A stretch of DNA of 64,000 nucleotides, taken from contig NZ_CP107869.1 in the NCBI RefSeq assembly GCF_036013645.1, positions 8,866,001 through 8,930,000 of the forward strand, given 5' to 3'. How positions within the stretch are numbered: the stretch's first letter is position 1; every line of letters starts with the position of its first letter. Positions 16,276 through 27,602 of the stretch are shown here, piece after piece. The position numbers were made by a program, and so were the translations under genes. Source of the stretch: Streptomyces sp. NBC_00490. Its GTDB lineage: Bacteria; Actinomycetota; Actinomycetes; Streptomycetales; Streptomycetaceae. Under the pieces are notes generated by a model that made no database searches, was not told the DNA's origin, and was given only the letters and a program-made list of their open reading frames with translations.

Positions 16276-16295
16276 TGACCGGGAACGGACGGTCA
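16276..16295. promoter_or_regulatory. inverted repeat upstream of methyltransferase-rmdA operon
   Basis: TGACCG, 8 nt, CGGTCA: perfect 6-bp arms, 82 nt before the methyltransferase start. It resembles a dimeric regulator site. It does not fit the BldD pattern (TNAC-N5-GTNA) because the arms are too far apart. Confidence 0.35.
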
Positions 16296-16377
16296 ATTTC
16301 CGGTTCGGGTCGCTCCTTTGGCAGGCGATCAGTAGCCTCAGCTCGAACACCGGATCGCCTACGCCTTGGAGAGATAG

Positions 16378-17199
16378 ATGGAGCGTCCCGCCTGGGCCCC
16401 ACGGAGCATCGACATCTCGGTGCCTAGCGTTTCGCGGATCTACGACTTCTACCTGGGCGGTTCGCACAACTTCGAGGTCGACCGCGAGGCGGCCCGCAAG
16501 GCGATGGAGTTCATGCCGGGACTCCCCAAGATCATGCAGGCGAACCGGGCGTTCATGCGCCGCGCGGTGCGCTTCGCGGCGGACCAGGGCATCACCCAGT
16601 TCCTGGACATCGGTTCGGGCATCCCGACCTTCGGCAGCGTCCACGAGGTGGCCCAGTCCGCCAGCCCCGGCGCCCGGGTCGTCTACGTCGACCACGACCC
16701 GGTGGCGGTCGCCCACAGCGAGGCCGTCCTGCGGGACAACGCGGACACGGGCGTCGTCGCCGCGGACCTCCGCAAGCCCCAGGAGATCCTCGCGAGCGCC
16801 GAAGTACAGCAACTGATCGACCTGAACCGGCCGGTGGCCCTGCTTCTCGTTGCCATACTGCACTTCGTGGAAGACGAGGACGACCCGTACGATGCGGTGG
16901 CCGAGCTGCGTGACGCGCTCGCGCCCGGCAGCCTGCTGGTGCTCACACACGCCTCCTACGAGGGAATCCCGCTGCCGGCCGAGCGGGCCACCGGCGCGGT
17001 CGACGTGTACAAGGACATCCGCAACCCGCTGATCATGCGCTCGCGCGACGACATCGCGCGGTTCTTCGAGGGGTACGACATGGTGGAACCGGGACTGGTG
17101 CCGATGCCGCACTGGCGGCCGGAGTCGGAGACCTGGGACCCCGACGACGAGGATCCCTGGGCCTTCTCCGGGTTCGCCGGCGTGGGGCGTACCGCGTGA
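16378..17199 (+). CDS. SAM-dependent methyltransferase, DUF574 (PF04672-like) family
   Basis: 273 residues. The N-terminal signature SVSRIYDFYLGGSHNFEVDR is characteristic of this actinobacterial family, followed by the SAM-binding motif FLDIGSGIPT (about residues 79-88) and acidic VVYVDHDPVAV. Substrates of the family are largely unknown, and Streptomyces genomes carry many copies. Its stop overlaps the start of rmdA (GTGA), so the two proteins are translationally coupled and probably act in the same process. Confidence 0.88.
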   Translation: MERPAWAPRSIDISVPSVSRIYDFYLGGSHNFEVDREAARKAMEFMPGLPKIMQANRAFMRRAVRFAADQGITQFLDIGSGIPTFGSVHEVAQSASPGARVVYVDHDPVAVAHSEAVLRDNADTGVVAADLRKPQEILASAEVQQLIDLNRPVALLLVAILHFVEDEDDPYDAVAELRDALAPGSLLVLTHASYEGIPLPAERATGAVDVYKDIRNPLIMRSRDDIARFFEGYDMVEPGLVPMPHWRPESETWDPDDEDPWAFSGFAGVGRTA

Positions 17200-19331
17200 T
17201 CGCCGAGCCGGACGGGCCGGAGGGCAGACTGCGCCGGTTCGCGACGATCTGGAGCCGGGCCGTCTTCCCGGTGACCACGACGTCCTCGACCCGGCCCGAG
17301 TTCGAGGAACAACTCCTGCCGCTGGCCCGCCGGTTGAGCGAGGCGCTGCGGGCGAGGACCTTCGACGCGGACGAGGGCCGTGCGCTGGGCGCCGCGCTCG
17401 TCACGGTGCACTGCACCGACCCGGAGGCGCTCAGCCGGACACTGGACTGCGTCGACGCCTACCTCGTGCTGTACTGCGGCGGCGACGGCGACCAGGAGGA
17501 CCTGCGGGTACGTGCCTCGCGGCTCCAGCACGCCATGGCCGCCGGGTTCGCCTCGGCGCTGCGCGAGCGGACCCTGGCCGAGCAGGAGGCCATCTCGGCG
17601 GCCGCGCTGACGGCGCAGGGCGTGGTGGCGCAGGCGCTGCACGCGAGCGAGGCCCGCTTCCGCGCGGTCTTCGAGGGCGCCGCCATAGGGATCGGCATGG
17701 CCGACCTGGAGGGCAACATCCTCCAGGTCAACGAGGCGCTGCTGCGCATGTTCGGCATCAACGAGCAGATGATGCGCGGCCGCAACGTCATGGAGTGGAC
17801 GCACCCCGAGGACGCGCCCCAGACCTGGACCCTCTACGACGAACTCGTCCGCGGCGAGCGCGAGCACTACCACCTGGAAAAGGCGTTCTCCCGCTCTGAC
17901 GGAACGGTCCTGTGGACCAATCTGACCGTCTCCCTGCTCCGGGACGCGGACGGCAACCCGCAGTACCAGCTCGCGCTGATGGAGGACACGACCGAGCGCC
18001 GGCTGCTCAACCTCCGGCTGCGATACGAGGCCACGCACGACGCGCTCACCGGCCTGCCGAACCGCACGTTCTTCTTCGAACGGCTGGAGAAGGCGCTGGG
18101 CGCCGGCCCCGGCCAGCGCTTCGGCCTGTGCTACCTCGACCTGGACGGCTTCAAGACCATCAACGACAGCCTCGGCCACGCGGCCGGCGACCGGCTGCTC
18201 GTCGAGGTCGCCGACCGGCTCCAGTCCTGCACGACCGCGCCCGGCGAGATGGTCGCCCGTCTGGGCGGTGACGAGTTCGTCGCGCTGACGACGGGCACCG
18301 ACACCCAGCGCGAGGTCGACGAGCTGGCCTCGCGGATCATGAACGCGCTGCTCGCCCCGATCAGCGTCGACGGCCGGGAACTGACCGTGCGCGGCAGCAT
18401 CGGCATCGTCGAGGGCCCGGCGGGGGAGCGCAGCGCGGCGGAGGTGCTGCGCAGCGCGGACATCACGATGTACCGGGCCAAGGCGTCGGGCGGCAACCGC
18501 TTCGAGCTCGCCGACGCGGAGGCGGACGCCCGCGCGATCACCCGCCACGGTCTGACCACCGCCCTGCCGACGGCCCTGGAACGCGGCGAGTTCTTCATCG
18601 AGTACCAGCCGCTGGTGCACCTCGGCGACGGCAGCGTGCGCGGCGCGGAGGCGCTGGTGCGCTGGCTGCATCCGCAGCACGGCGTCCTGGGCCCGGACCG
18701 CTTCATCCCGCTCGCCGAACACACCGGCCTGATCGTCCCGTTGGGCCGCTGGGTCCTGGAGCAGTCGGTCCGCCAGGCCCGCGCGTGGCGCGAGCGCCAC
18801 GAGGAAGCCGGCCCGCTCCGCATCAACGTCAACCTGTCGCCGTGCCAGCTCACCCACCCCGGTCTGGTCCAGGACACGGTGGACATCCTGGAGCGCGCGG
18901 GGGTGGAGCCGGACGCGCTGTGCCTGGAGGTCACGGAGTCGGCGCTGATCGGCGCCGACGACGACCTGCTGAAGCCGCTGCGCCGACTGGCCGAGATGGG
19001 CGTCGACATCGCCCTGGACGACTTCGGCACCGGCTACTCCAACCTCGCCAACCTGCGCCGCCTCCCGGTGAGCGTCCTCAAACTGGACCGCTCCTTCACC
19101 CAGAGCATGCAGCAGTTCCCGGCGGACCCCGTCGACCTCAAGATCGTCGAGGGGATCGTCTCCCTGGCCCACAGCCTCGACCTCGCGGTCACGGTCGAGG
19201 GCGTGGAGACGGGCGCCCAGGCCGAACAGCTGCGGATACTGGGCTGCGACACGGCCCAGGGCTGGTACTACGCCCGGCCGGGGCCGCCGGAACGGCTGCA
19301 CCAGCTGGCGCTGGTGGACGCGACGGGCTGA
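17196..19331 (+). CDS. rmdA: PAS-GGDEF-EAL cyclic-di-GMP enzyme, RmdA-like
   Basis: 711 residues, no transmembrane helix. An uncharacterised N-terminal helical part (1-145) is followed by PAS/PAC (about 150-270), GGDEF (about 275-435, motif RLGGDEF intact, no RxxD inhibitory site before it) and EAL (about 450-700). The EAL domain keeps the catalytic set: EALVRW, NVNLSP, LEVTES, DDFGTGYS, LKLDRSF and VEGVET, so phosphodiesterase activity is expected. The cytoplasmic PAS-GGDEF-EAL layout matches RmdA, a published Streptomyces c-di-GMP phosphodiesterase that influences development. The symbol rests on architecture and gene context. GTG start overlaps the preceding stop. Confidence 0.88.
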   Translation: MIAEPDGPEGRLRRFATIWSRAVFPVTTTSSTRPEFEEQLLPLARRLSEALRARTFDADEGRALGAALVTVHCTDPEALSRTLDCVDAYLVLYCGGDGDQEDLRVRASRLQHAMAAGFASALRERTLAEQEAISAAALTAQGVVAQALHASEARFRAVFEGAAIGIGMADLEGNILQVNEALLRMFGINEQMMRGRNVMEWTHPEDAPQTWTLYDELVRGEREHYHLEKAFSRSDGTVLWTNLTVSLLRDADGNPQYQLALMEDTTERRLLNLRLRYEATHDALTGLPNRTFFFERLEKALGAGPGQRFGLCYLDLDGFKTINDSLGHAAGDRLLVEVADRLQSCTTAPGEMVARLGGDEFVALTTGTDTQREVDELASRIMNALLAPISVDGRELTVRGSIGIVEGPAGERSAAEVLRSADITMYRAKASGGNRFELADAEADARAITRHGLTTALPTALERGEFFIEYQPLVHLGDGSVRGAEALVRWLHPQHGVLGPDRFIPLAEHTGLIVPLGRWVLEQSVRQARAWRERHEEAGPLRINVNLSPCQLTHPGLVQDTVDILERAGVEPDALCLEVTESALIGADDDLLKPLRRLAEMGVDIALDDFGTGYSNLANLRRLPVSVLKLDRSFTQSMQQFPADPVDLKIVEGIVSLAHSLDLAVTVEGVETGAQAEQLRILGCDTAQGWYYARPGPPERLHQLALVDATG

Positions 19332-19371
19332 ACCGTCACGGTCGTACGGCGACGCGGGACGGGGCGAGCCG

Positions 19372-20100
19372 TCACGGCCCCGCGACGCCGGCCGGCGGCA
19401 CCCGCGTCAGCGCCTGCCACCGCGCCGCCTCCTCCGCGTGCGAGCCGGTCGCGGTGGCCCGCGCGACCGGATCCGGCGCGTCCGGCGCGAGCGGGTTGCC
19501 GCCCCGGGCGAGCAGGGTCAACGGCCACACGGGGATGCCCGGCCCCGCCCCGTCGAAGGGCCACCACTCCCAGGGCCCGTCGAAGCGCCAGGCCCGCCCC
19601 GCGGCGTCCGCGATCTCGTCACCGGGTTCGAGGAACGCGTAGGGGCGCAGCACGAGTTCGAGGACGAAGGGGATGTCGTCCTCGGGGTAGAACTCCTCGC
19701 CCTGCTCGTCGAACTCCCCGGGCTCCGGGTCGCGGGCCACCCCGGCCTCCAGGACCGTCACCGACACGGTGGGGCGGGGCAGCCGTCCCGTCTCCAGGGG
19801 CGGGTCGAAGCGGTCGACCCGGATGACGTGCGCCACGACCGCAGGGATCCCGACCGTGCAGGTGTCGCCGACGGTGAGCCGGTCCGGCGGCGGATCGGTG
19901 CGGAACAGGGAACGGTCGCCGGGGGCGGTGCCGAACGGCAGGGCCACCCGTCCGTTCCAGTGGATCCAGTCGCAGTCGGGGTCCCGCCGCCACCAGGGCC
20001 AGTCCAGGGAGATGTCGTCCCGGGAGACGCAGGCCACCGTGGCCGGGGTGTCCGGGCAGCTCACGCGCAGCACATCGCCCGGCCTGAAACTCGGCTCCAA
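19372..20100 (-). CDS. hypothetical protein, Trp- and acid-rich
   Basis: 242 residues, soluble, no signal peptide. It has a short beta-rich start (FRPGDVLRVSC), a Trp-rich patch (LDWPWWRRDPDCDWIHW), and a second near the end (WEWWPFDGAGPG). I recognise no family. It lies directly downstream of the LysR gene (13-bp gap, same strand), so it may be co-transcribed with it. It converges on rmdA. Confidence 0.65.
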   Translation of the reverse strand: MEPSFRPGDVLRVSCPDTPATVACVSRDDISLDWPWWRRDPDCDWIHWNGRVALPFGTAPGDRSLFRTDPPPDRLTVGDTCTVGIPAVVAHVIRVDRFDPPLETGRLPRPTVSVTVLEAGVARDPEPGEFDEQGEEFYPEDDIPFVLELVLRPYAFLEPGDEIADAAGRAWRFDGPWEWWPFDGAGPGIPVWPLTLLARGGNPLAPDAPDPVARATATGSHAEEAARWQALTRVPPAGVAGP

Positions 20101-20113
20101 CGGTCCCTCCGTC

Positions 20114-21001
20114 TCAACGTTCCAGCAACATACGCTGCAACTCCCGCGCCGCCCGGGGCGGGGCCACGTCGCTGCGGTGGGCCAGCGCGATGGTCCGGTG
20201 CAGCCCCGGCCGGGCCAGCGGGGTGACCCGTAGCCCCCGTCCCGAGCGCGCGGCCACCATCCGCGGTACGACGGCCACGCCCAGCCCCGCCCGGACGAAT
20301 CCCAGCACCGCGTCCATCTCGCCGCCCTCCACCGCGAAGTCCGGCTCGAAGCCCTCGGCGCGGCATGCGGCCACCGTGAGTTCCCGCAGGTCGTAGCCGT
20401 GCCGGAACATCACGAGCCGCTCGCCCTCCAGGTCGGCGATGCGTACGGTGCGGCGGGTGGGGCCGCCGGGTGCGGGGGCCTCCGGCGACGAGACGACGAC
20501 CAGGTCCTCGCGCAGCAGTTCCACCGTCGTCAGCGCGGGGGAGGGCGTCGGCAGCGGGAGGACGACCAGGGCCAGATCGAGGGCGCCGCGCGCGAGCTCC
20601 CGTACGAGATCGTGGGAACCGCCTTCCTCGATCAGCAGCCGGATGCCGGGATAGCGGTCGTGGAAGGCGCGCAGCACGTCCGGCAGCAGACCCGTGCACA
20701 GACTCGGCGTGGCACCCAGCCGGACCCGGCCGCTGCGGAGCTGGACCAGTTCCTGCACCTCGTGCCGGGCCGTGTCCGCGTCGGCCAGGATTCGGCGGGC
20801 CAGCGGAAGCAGCGCCTCGCCCGCGTCGGTGAGGGTGATGTTGCCCCGCGCCCGCTGGAACAGATCGGCCCCGAGCTCCCGCTCCAGCGCCTTGATCTGC
20901 TGGGACAGGGACGGCTGCGCCACGTGGACCAGGTCGGCGGCGCGGGTGAAGTGCCGGGTCTCGGCGACCGCCACGAAGTACTGGAGCTGCTGGAACTGCA
21001 T
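20114..21001 (-). CDS. LysR-family transcriptional regulator, divergent from sdhCAB
   Basis: 295 residues. N-terminal winged helix-turn-helix ([33 protein letters not shown] region) and a LysR substrate-binding domain from about residue 90 to the end. Start chosen at the ATG giving the standard LysR N-terminus; the frame extends upstream without family similarity. The gene diverges from the succinate dehydrogenase operon, with a T-N11-A palindrome between them, so it probably regulates itself and sdhCAB. Confidence 0.92.
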   Translation of the reverse strand: MQFQQLQYFVAVAETRHFTRAADLVHVAQPSLSQQIKALERELGADLFQRARGNITLTDAGEALLPLARRILADADTARHEVQELVQLRSGRVRLGATPSLCTGLLPDVLRAFHDRYPGIRLLIEEGGSHDLVRELARGALDLALVVLPLPTPSPALTTVELLREDLVVVSSPEAPAPGGPTRRTVRIADLEGERLVMFRHGYDLRELTVAACRAEGFEPDFAVEGGEMDAVLGFVRAGLGVAVVPRMVAARSGRGLRVTPLARPGLHRTIALAHRSDVAPPRAARELQRMLLER

Positions 21002-21008
21002 CCTCGTA

Positions 21009-21027
21009 CGATAGCCGTTGCCTATCG
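21009..21027. promoter_or_regulatory. LysR-type box (T-N11-A palindrome)
   Basis: CGATAG-N7-CTATCG, with perfect 6-bp arms and the internal T-N11-A form expected of LysR sites. It starts 8 bp upstream of the LysR start codon and 59-77 bp upstream of sdhC. Confidence 0.6.
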
Positions 21028-21071
21028 AATCAAGCCGGACCATGTCTTGGACCGATCGGCCTGATGGGCCC

Positions 21072-21077
21072 TAGCGT
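21072..21077 (+). promoter_or_regulatory. -10-like element of sdhC (leaderless)
   Basis: TAGCGT ends 8 nt before the sdhC ATG; TTGGAC (21047-21052) could be the -35 with a rather long 19-nt spacer. No ribosome-binding site precedes the ATG, so the message is probably leaderless. Confidence 0.4.
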
Positions 21078-21085
21078 CTTGACTC

Positions 21086-21793
21086 ATGGCTCTGGCAACG
21101 CGGACGGACCGACGACCGTCCATGGCACGCACGGTGTGGGACAGCTCCGTCGGCAAGAAGACCGTCATGGCGGTCAGCGGGCTGATCATGCTGATGTACC
21201 TGGTCGTCCACATGATCGGCAACCTGAAGATCTTCTTCGGGCCGGGGGAGTTCAACCACTACGCGCACTGGCTGCGCACGCTCGGCGAGCCCTTCATGCA
21301 CTACGAGTGGACGCTGTGGGTGATCCGGGTCGTGCTGGTGGCCGCGGTGGTCGCCCACGCGATCTCGGCGTACCAGCTCAGCCGCCGCGACATCAAGGCG
21401 CGCCCGACCAAGTACGTGCACAAGAAGCCGCGGTCCAGCTATGCGACGCGGACCATGCGGTGGGGCGGGATCATCCTCGGCCTGTTCATCGTCTGGCACC
21501 TGCTGGACCTGACGACCGGCACCGTGCACTCGGGCGGTTTCCAGGAGGGGCGGCCGTACCAGAACGTCGTGGACACCTTCTCCACCTGGTACGGCAACGT
21601 CATCTACATCCTGGCGGTCTCGGCCCTGGGCCTGCACGTCCGGCACGGCTTCTGGAGCGCCGCCCAAACGCTGGGCGCCGGCAACCGCACCCGCGACCGG
21701 GCCCTCAAGGCCACGGCCGACATCCTCGCGCTGGTGCTCACGGTCGGCTTCCTCGTCGTGCCCGTGAGCGTGATGACCGGAGTGGTGAGCTGA
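21086..21793 (+). CDS. sdhC: succinate dehydrogenase cytochrome b subunit
   Basis: 235 residues with five predicted transmembrane helices (about residues 28-50, 70-95, 125-145, 165-190, 210-232) and helix-borne His residues ([26 protein letters not shown]) suited to ligate two hemes. This matches the single-subunit, di-heme cytochrome b of SdhCAB complexes (Bacillus-like, mycobacterial Sdh1-like) rather than the SdhCD pair. An internal Met at codon 13 is an alternative start. First gene of the operon; the sdhA start lies 3 bp after its stop. Confidence 0.92.
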   Translation: MALATRTDRRPSMARTVWDSSVGKKTVMAVSGLIMLMYLVVHMIGNLKIFFGPGEFNHYAHWLRTLGEPFMHYEWTLWVIRVVLVAAVVAHAISAYQLSRRDIKARPTKYVHKKPRSSYATRTMRWGGIILGLFIVWHLLDLTTGTVHSGGFQEGRPYQNVVDTFSTWYGNVIYILAVSALGLHVRHGFWSAAQTLGAGNRTRDRALKATADILALVLTVGFLVVPVSVMTGVVS

Positions 21794-21795
21794 AG

Positions 21796-23741
<1,946 letters not shown>

Positions 23742-23745
<4 letters not shown>

Positions 23746-24491
23746 AGCTCACCCTGCGCGTCTGGCGCCAGAAGAACGCCGCCACCGAAGGCGCCATGTC
23801 CACCTACCAGGTGGACGGAATCTCCTCGGACATGTCGTTCCTGGAGATGCTCGACACCCTCAACGAGGAACTCATCCTGCGCGGCGAGGACCCGGTCGCC
23901 TTCGACCACGACTGCCGTGAAGGCATCTGCGGCGCCTGCTCGCTCGTGATCAACGGCGATGCGCACGGGCCCGAGCGGACGACCACCTGTCAGCTGCACA
24001 TGCGGTCCTTCCAGGACGGCGACACGATCGACATCGAGCCGTGGCGGGCCTCGGCCTTCCCGGTGATCAAGGACCTGGTCGTCGACCGCACCGCCTTCGA
24101 CCGGATCATCCAGGCCGGCGGCTACATCACCGCACCCACCGGCGCCGCACCGGAGGCCCACGCCACGCCGGTGCCCAAGCCGGACGCGGACGTCGCGTTC
24201 GAGCACGCGGAGTGCATCGGCTGCGGTGCCTGCGTCGCCGCGTGTCCCAACGGGGCGGCGATGCTGTTCACCTCGGCCAAGGTCAACCACCTCAACGTAC
24301 TGCCCCAGGGCGCTCCCGAGCGGGAGACCCGGGTGCTGGACATGGTGGCGCAGATGGACGAAGAGGGCTTCGGCGGCTGCACGCTGGCCGGCGAATGCGC
24401 GACCGCCTGCCCCAAGGGCATCCCGCTGGTCTCCATCACCGCCATGAACAAGGAATGGCTACGAGCCACCCGCAAGGTGGCGAAGCGGTAG
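23742..24491 (+). CDS. sdhB: succinate dehydrogenase iron-sulfur subunit
   Basis: 249 residues. N-terminal ferredoxin domain with [2Fe-2S] Cys (CREGICGAC and a distal TTC), then [14 protein letters not shown] and [14 protein letters not shown] for the [4Fe-4S] and [3Fe-4S] clusters. Transfers electrons from SdhA to the cytochrome. Its ATG overlaps the sdhA stop by 4 nt. A terminator follows. Confidence 0.95.
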
Positions 24492-24527
24492 CGCCCCTCA
24501 CCGACCGTTCGCCGTCCCGTGCGGACG

Positions 24528-24564
24528 GGCGGGACCGGGCGTGGTGCTCAACCCCGGTCCCGCC
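24528..24564. terminator. terminator between sdhB and the HEAT-repeat gene
   Basis: GGCGGGACCGGG (24528-24539) pairs perfectly with CCCGGTCCCGCC (24553-24564) around a 13-nt loop, between two convergent genes. No T-run. Confidence 0.75.
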
Positions 24565-24568
24565 AAGT

Positions 24569-26557
24569 TCACACGGCCAGCGCCTCGTCGATCAGCTCGC
24601 GGAACTCCTCGTCCTGGAGGATCGCGCGATAGTCGCCGTACGCCGAGATACGACGGTCCTGGTCGCGCAGCGCCCGCAGGGCGTCCCGTACCGCCGGGCC
24701 GATCGCGCGGAAGCGGATCAGCGTCCGCAACGCGGAGTGGAACAGGCCGTAGAACTCGTGGTCACCCGAGGCGAACGCGAGCACCTGCTCCTCCAGAAGC
24801 GGGCGGGCGGGCTCGGGTACCTCCGTCACCGTCCACAGGGCTATGGCCACCTCCACGCCGAAGACGTCGTCGGCCTCCGCCAGAATGCGCCGCAGCTCGT
24901 CGGCGTACGGCGCGGCCCGGCGGCCGAAGTCGGCGAGCTGACCGAACGGGAAGTACGGCGGCTCGCCCGGCTTCGGCAGGGTTTCGCCGAGCGCCCGCAG
25001 CGCCTCGGCCGGGTCCGCGCCGCCGACGCGCCAGAGGACCCAGTGCAACCACCGGCGGTTCTCCGGTGGTTGGAGGGCCATCTGCTCGCGTAGCGCGGGT
25101 GCGGCGGAGACAGCAGCGGGGCCCATCGCCGCGAGTGCCATGGCGGCTTCGTGCCGGCGGAAGCGGTCCGCCAGGGCGGCCGTGACCTCCGGCAGCGCGG
25201 GCAGCGCGGCCGGTCCCCAGGTCTTGAGCGTCGTCAGGAGATCGGCCAGCACGGAGCCGGGCAGGTCGGGGTCGGCCAGTTCCCGCCGCAACTCCTCCCG
25301 CACCGCGGGCAGGAGAGTCTCCGCGTGCGCCCGGAGCGGGCCCAGGACGTCCGCGAGGTCGGGGCTGCGCGGGTCGCTGATGACGTAGCCCCGGCCCTGG
25401 CGCTCGCGCCAGGTCGCGCAGAGTCCCTCGACCAGGCCCGGCAGTGCCCGCGGGTCGTCCATCCGGGTCAGCGCCCAGCGGGCGTGCTCGCCGACGGTGC
25501 CCTCCAGGAACTCGTCCTCGCCGGGGTCGTCGAGCAGCGCGGCGAGCCGGTCGGCGTGGGCGGCGGCCCCGGGGCCGAGAGCGGCGAGGAGATGGACGGC
25601 CCGGTAGCGCACGGCAGGGTCGGAGTGGTCCAGGAGACCGGCGGCGAGCGGGACCAGCGCGGGTTCGACGGACCGTCGGCGGGTCAGCAGCCGCCAGGAG
25701 TGGTCCAGTACGGCCAGCAGCAGATCGGTGTCCTCGGCCGGGTCCGCCCTCGCGGCCAGCCGCGTCAGGAACGCGGTCGCCTCGGCAGGCGTGCCCTCGA
25801 ACAGGACGGCTGTCCAGAAGGCGACCGCCTCGCGGGTGAACGGGTGTTCCCCGTCCGGCATGTACCAGACCGCCTCCCAGCGTGACCGTACGGCGGGGTC
25901 GACGAGGGCTGCCAGCAACTGCTCCCGTTCCCGCAGCGCGATCCCGGGGTCCGACCCCGAGGCGGCGTGCACCGCCGCGGCCCGTACGACGGGGTCGTCG
26001 TCCCGCAGTGCCTCGGCCAGGACCGCGCGGACCTCGGTGTCCTCGGGGAGCCGGCCCAGCATGAACAGCACGGGCAGCCGTACCGACAGATCCGGCTCGG
26101 TCCGCCACCGCTCCAGCAGCCGGGCGGAACCCTCCGCGAGGGGCACGGCCAGCCGTCGTACCGTCGGATCCGGGTCGCAGAGCAGGGCCTGGATCGTGGC
26201 GCGCTCCCGTTCCCAGGCCTGCGGCCAGCCCGGGTCCACCAGGTGCGGCGCGCAGTGCTGCGCACACGAGGCCAGGCTGTCCAGCAGCTCGACGAGCGTG
26301 CCGCGGGCGCCCGTGCGGGGGTCGGCGGCGAGCGCGACGACGAACGGCAGGGTGGCCGTGGCCGCCGGGCCGACACCGAGCTCCTGTTGCGCCAGGGCGG
26401 AGAACAGCGGCCAGCAGTCGTCCTCGGTCGACGCCGGACCGCTGCGCAGGAGATGGAGCAGCACCCGGCGGACCTCCTGGATCGACACGCCGGGATACAT
26501 CGACGTCAGCCGCTCCCAGGGCAACTCATCCAGCGCCTGTACCGACGGTTCCCCCAC
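24569..26557 (-). CDS. HEAT-repeat protein
   Basis: 662 residues from a GTG at 26557 with GGAGG 9 nt upstream; the frame is open to 26884 but the upstream part is low-similarity and Arg-rich. The body is built of repeated helical pairs with Asp/Pro turns (e.g. LLCDPDPTVRRLAVPLAEGSA, ALRDDDPVVRAAAVHAA, LLDHSDPAVRYRAVHLLAAL), typical of HEAT/PBS-lyase-like repeats. These are protein-binding scaffolds; no catalytic domain or signal sequence is visible. Function unknown. Confidence 0.8.
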   Translation of the reverse strand: MGEPSVQALDELPWERLTSMYPGVSIQEVRRVLLHLLRSGPASTEDDCWPLFSALAQQELGVGPAATATLPFVVALAADPRTGARGTLVELLDSLASCAQHCAPHLVDPGWPQAWERERATIQALLCDPDPTVRRLAVPLAEGSARLLERWRTEPDLSVRLPVLFMLGRLPEDTEVRAVLAEALRDDDPVVRAAAVHAASGSDPGIALREREQLLAALVDPAVRSRWEAVWYMPDGEHPFTREAVAFWTAVLFEGTPAEATAFLTRLAARADPAEDTDLLLAVLDHSWRLLTRRRSVEPALVPLAAGLLDHSDPAVRYRAVHLLAALGPGAAAHADRLAALLDDPGEDEFLEGTVGEHARWALTRMDDPRALPGLVEGLCATWRERQGRGYVISDPRSPDLADVLGPLRAHAETLLPAVREELRRELADPDLPGSVLADLLTTLKTWGPAALPALPEVTAALADRFRRHEAAMALAAMGPAAVSAAPALREQMALQPPENRRWLHWVLWRVGGADPAEALRALGETLPKPGEPPYFPFGQLADFGRRAAPYADELRRILAEADDVFGVEVAIALWTVTEVPEPARPLLEEQVLAFASGDHEFYGLFHSALRTLIRFRAIGPAVRDALRALRDQDRRISAYGDYRAILQDEEFRELIDEALAV

Positions 26558-26834
26558 GCGCGTGCGCCTCCATTGCCGGTGATCAGTTCCGGAAGAGAGA
26601 CGGTCCTGCGGGGCCCGGGGTTGCCTCACCCCGTCGGCCACCTGTCCGACACCGGCCCGTCGACGGAGCCCGGCACGCCCGACACCCGGCCCGAGCCGTT
26701 CAGCCTCCCCACACCCGCGCTCCCGGAACCGGTCACGTACACGCCAATCGGCGCAGGAAGAACAGAGGGTGCGGGCCGGACCCACCGGCCCACCGGGTGC
26801 CGTCCCCGAACCGGCCCGTGACCTGGAGTGAGCC

Positions 26835-27602
26835 ATGACCGCCGTATCCGCTCCGGCCTCCCCGCCCCTTTCCGCCGCTTCCACCCGCTACACCGTCACC
26901 CTCGCCCGCGACGAGTCCGACGTACGCGCCGCCCAGCGGCTGCGGCACGACGTGTTCGCCGGAGAGATGGGCGCCCTGCTGTCCTCCCCGCAGCCGGGCC
27001 ACGACGTCGATCCCTTCGACGCCTACTGCGACCACCTGCTCGTCACCGACACCCTCACCGGCCAGGTCGTCGGCACCTATCGGCTGCTGCCGCCGGAGCG
27101 GGCCGCGGTGGCCGGACGGCTGTACTCGGAGAGCGAGTTCGACCTGTCCCGCATCGACGCCCTGCGGCCCGGCCTCGTCGAGGTCGGCCGCTCCTGCGTG
27201 CACCCCGACCACCGGGACGGCGCCGTGATCGGGCTCATCTGGGCCGGCATCGCCCGCTACATGCTCGACCGCGGCCACGAGTGGCTGGCCGGCTGCTGCT
27301 CGATCCCGCTCGCGGACGGCGGCGCGCTGGCGTCGGCGGCCTGGGAGCGGGTGCGGGACAAGCACCTGGCACCGCAGGAGTACCGCGTACGACCGCTGCT
27401 GCCCTGGGCCCCGGGACAGCCAGCCGCCGGCCGCGGTGAGCTGCCCGCCCTGCTGCGCGGCTACCTCCGCCTCGGCGCCTGGGTCTGCGGGGAGCCCGCC
27501 CACGACCCGGACTTCGGGGTCGCCGACCTGTACGTGCTGCTGTCGATGCGCCGCGTCGACCCGCGCTATCTGCGGCACTTCCTCTCCCTCGTACCGGCCT
27601 GA
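26835..27602 (+). CDS. olsB: GNAT-type acyltransferase, ornithine N-acyltransferase (OlsB-like)
   Basis: 255 residues. An acyl-homoserine-lactone-synthase-like GNAT core: RLRHDVFAGEMG, LLVTDTLTGQVVGTYRLLPP and LVEVGRSCVHPDHRDGAVI, the signatures of OlsB/hemolysin-like acyltransferases. OlsB joins a 3-hydroxy fatty acid to ornithine to make lyso-ornithine lipid. The next gene, an OlsA-type acyltransferase, overlaps it by one base (TGATG), which strongly supports the pathway. Ribosome-binding site GGAG is 7 nt before the ATG. Confidence 0.85.
   Translation: MTAVSAPASPPLSAASTRYTVTLARDESDVRAAQRLRHDVFAGEMGALLSSPQPGHDVDPFDAYCDHLLVTDTLTGQVVGTYRLLPPERAAVAGRLYSESEFDLSRIDALRPGLVEVGRSCVHPDHRDGAVIGLIWAGIARYMLDRGHEWLAGCCSIPLADGGALASAAWERVRDKHLAPQEYRVRPLLPWAPGQPAAGRGELPALLRGYLRLGAWVCGEPAHDPDFGVADLYVLLSMRRVDPRYLRHFLSLVPA

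Larger units (their letters stand above)
16074..16377. other. intergenic region: terminator plus promoter region of methyltransferase-rmdA
   Basis: A 304-bp spacer. The first half holds a strong terminator (16180-16222). The second half contains an inverted repeat TGACCG-N8-CGGTCA (16276-16295) and ends in GGAGAG before the ATG at 16378. No RNA gene was seen. Confidence 0.6.

Noticed and set aside
16276..16295. BldD/c-di-GMP site upstream of rmdA
   Set aside because: The arms match TGAC/GTCA but the spacing is too long for the published BldD consensus. Kept only as an unassigned palindrome.
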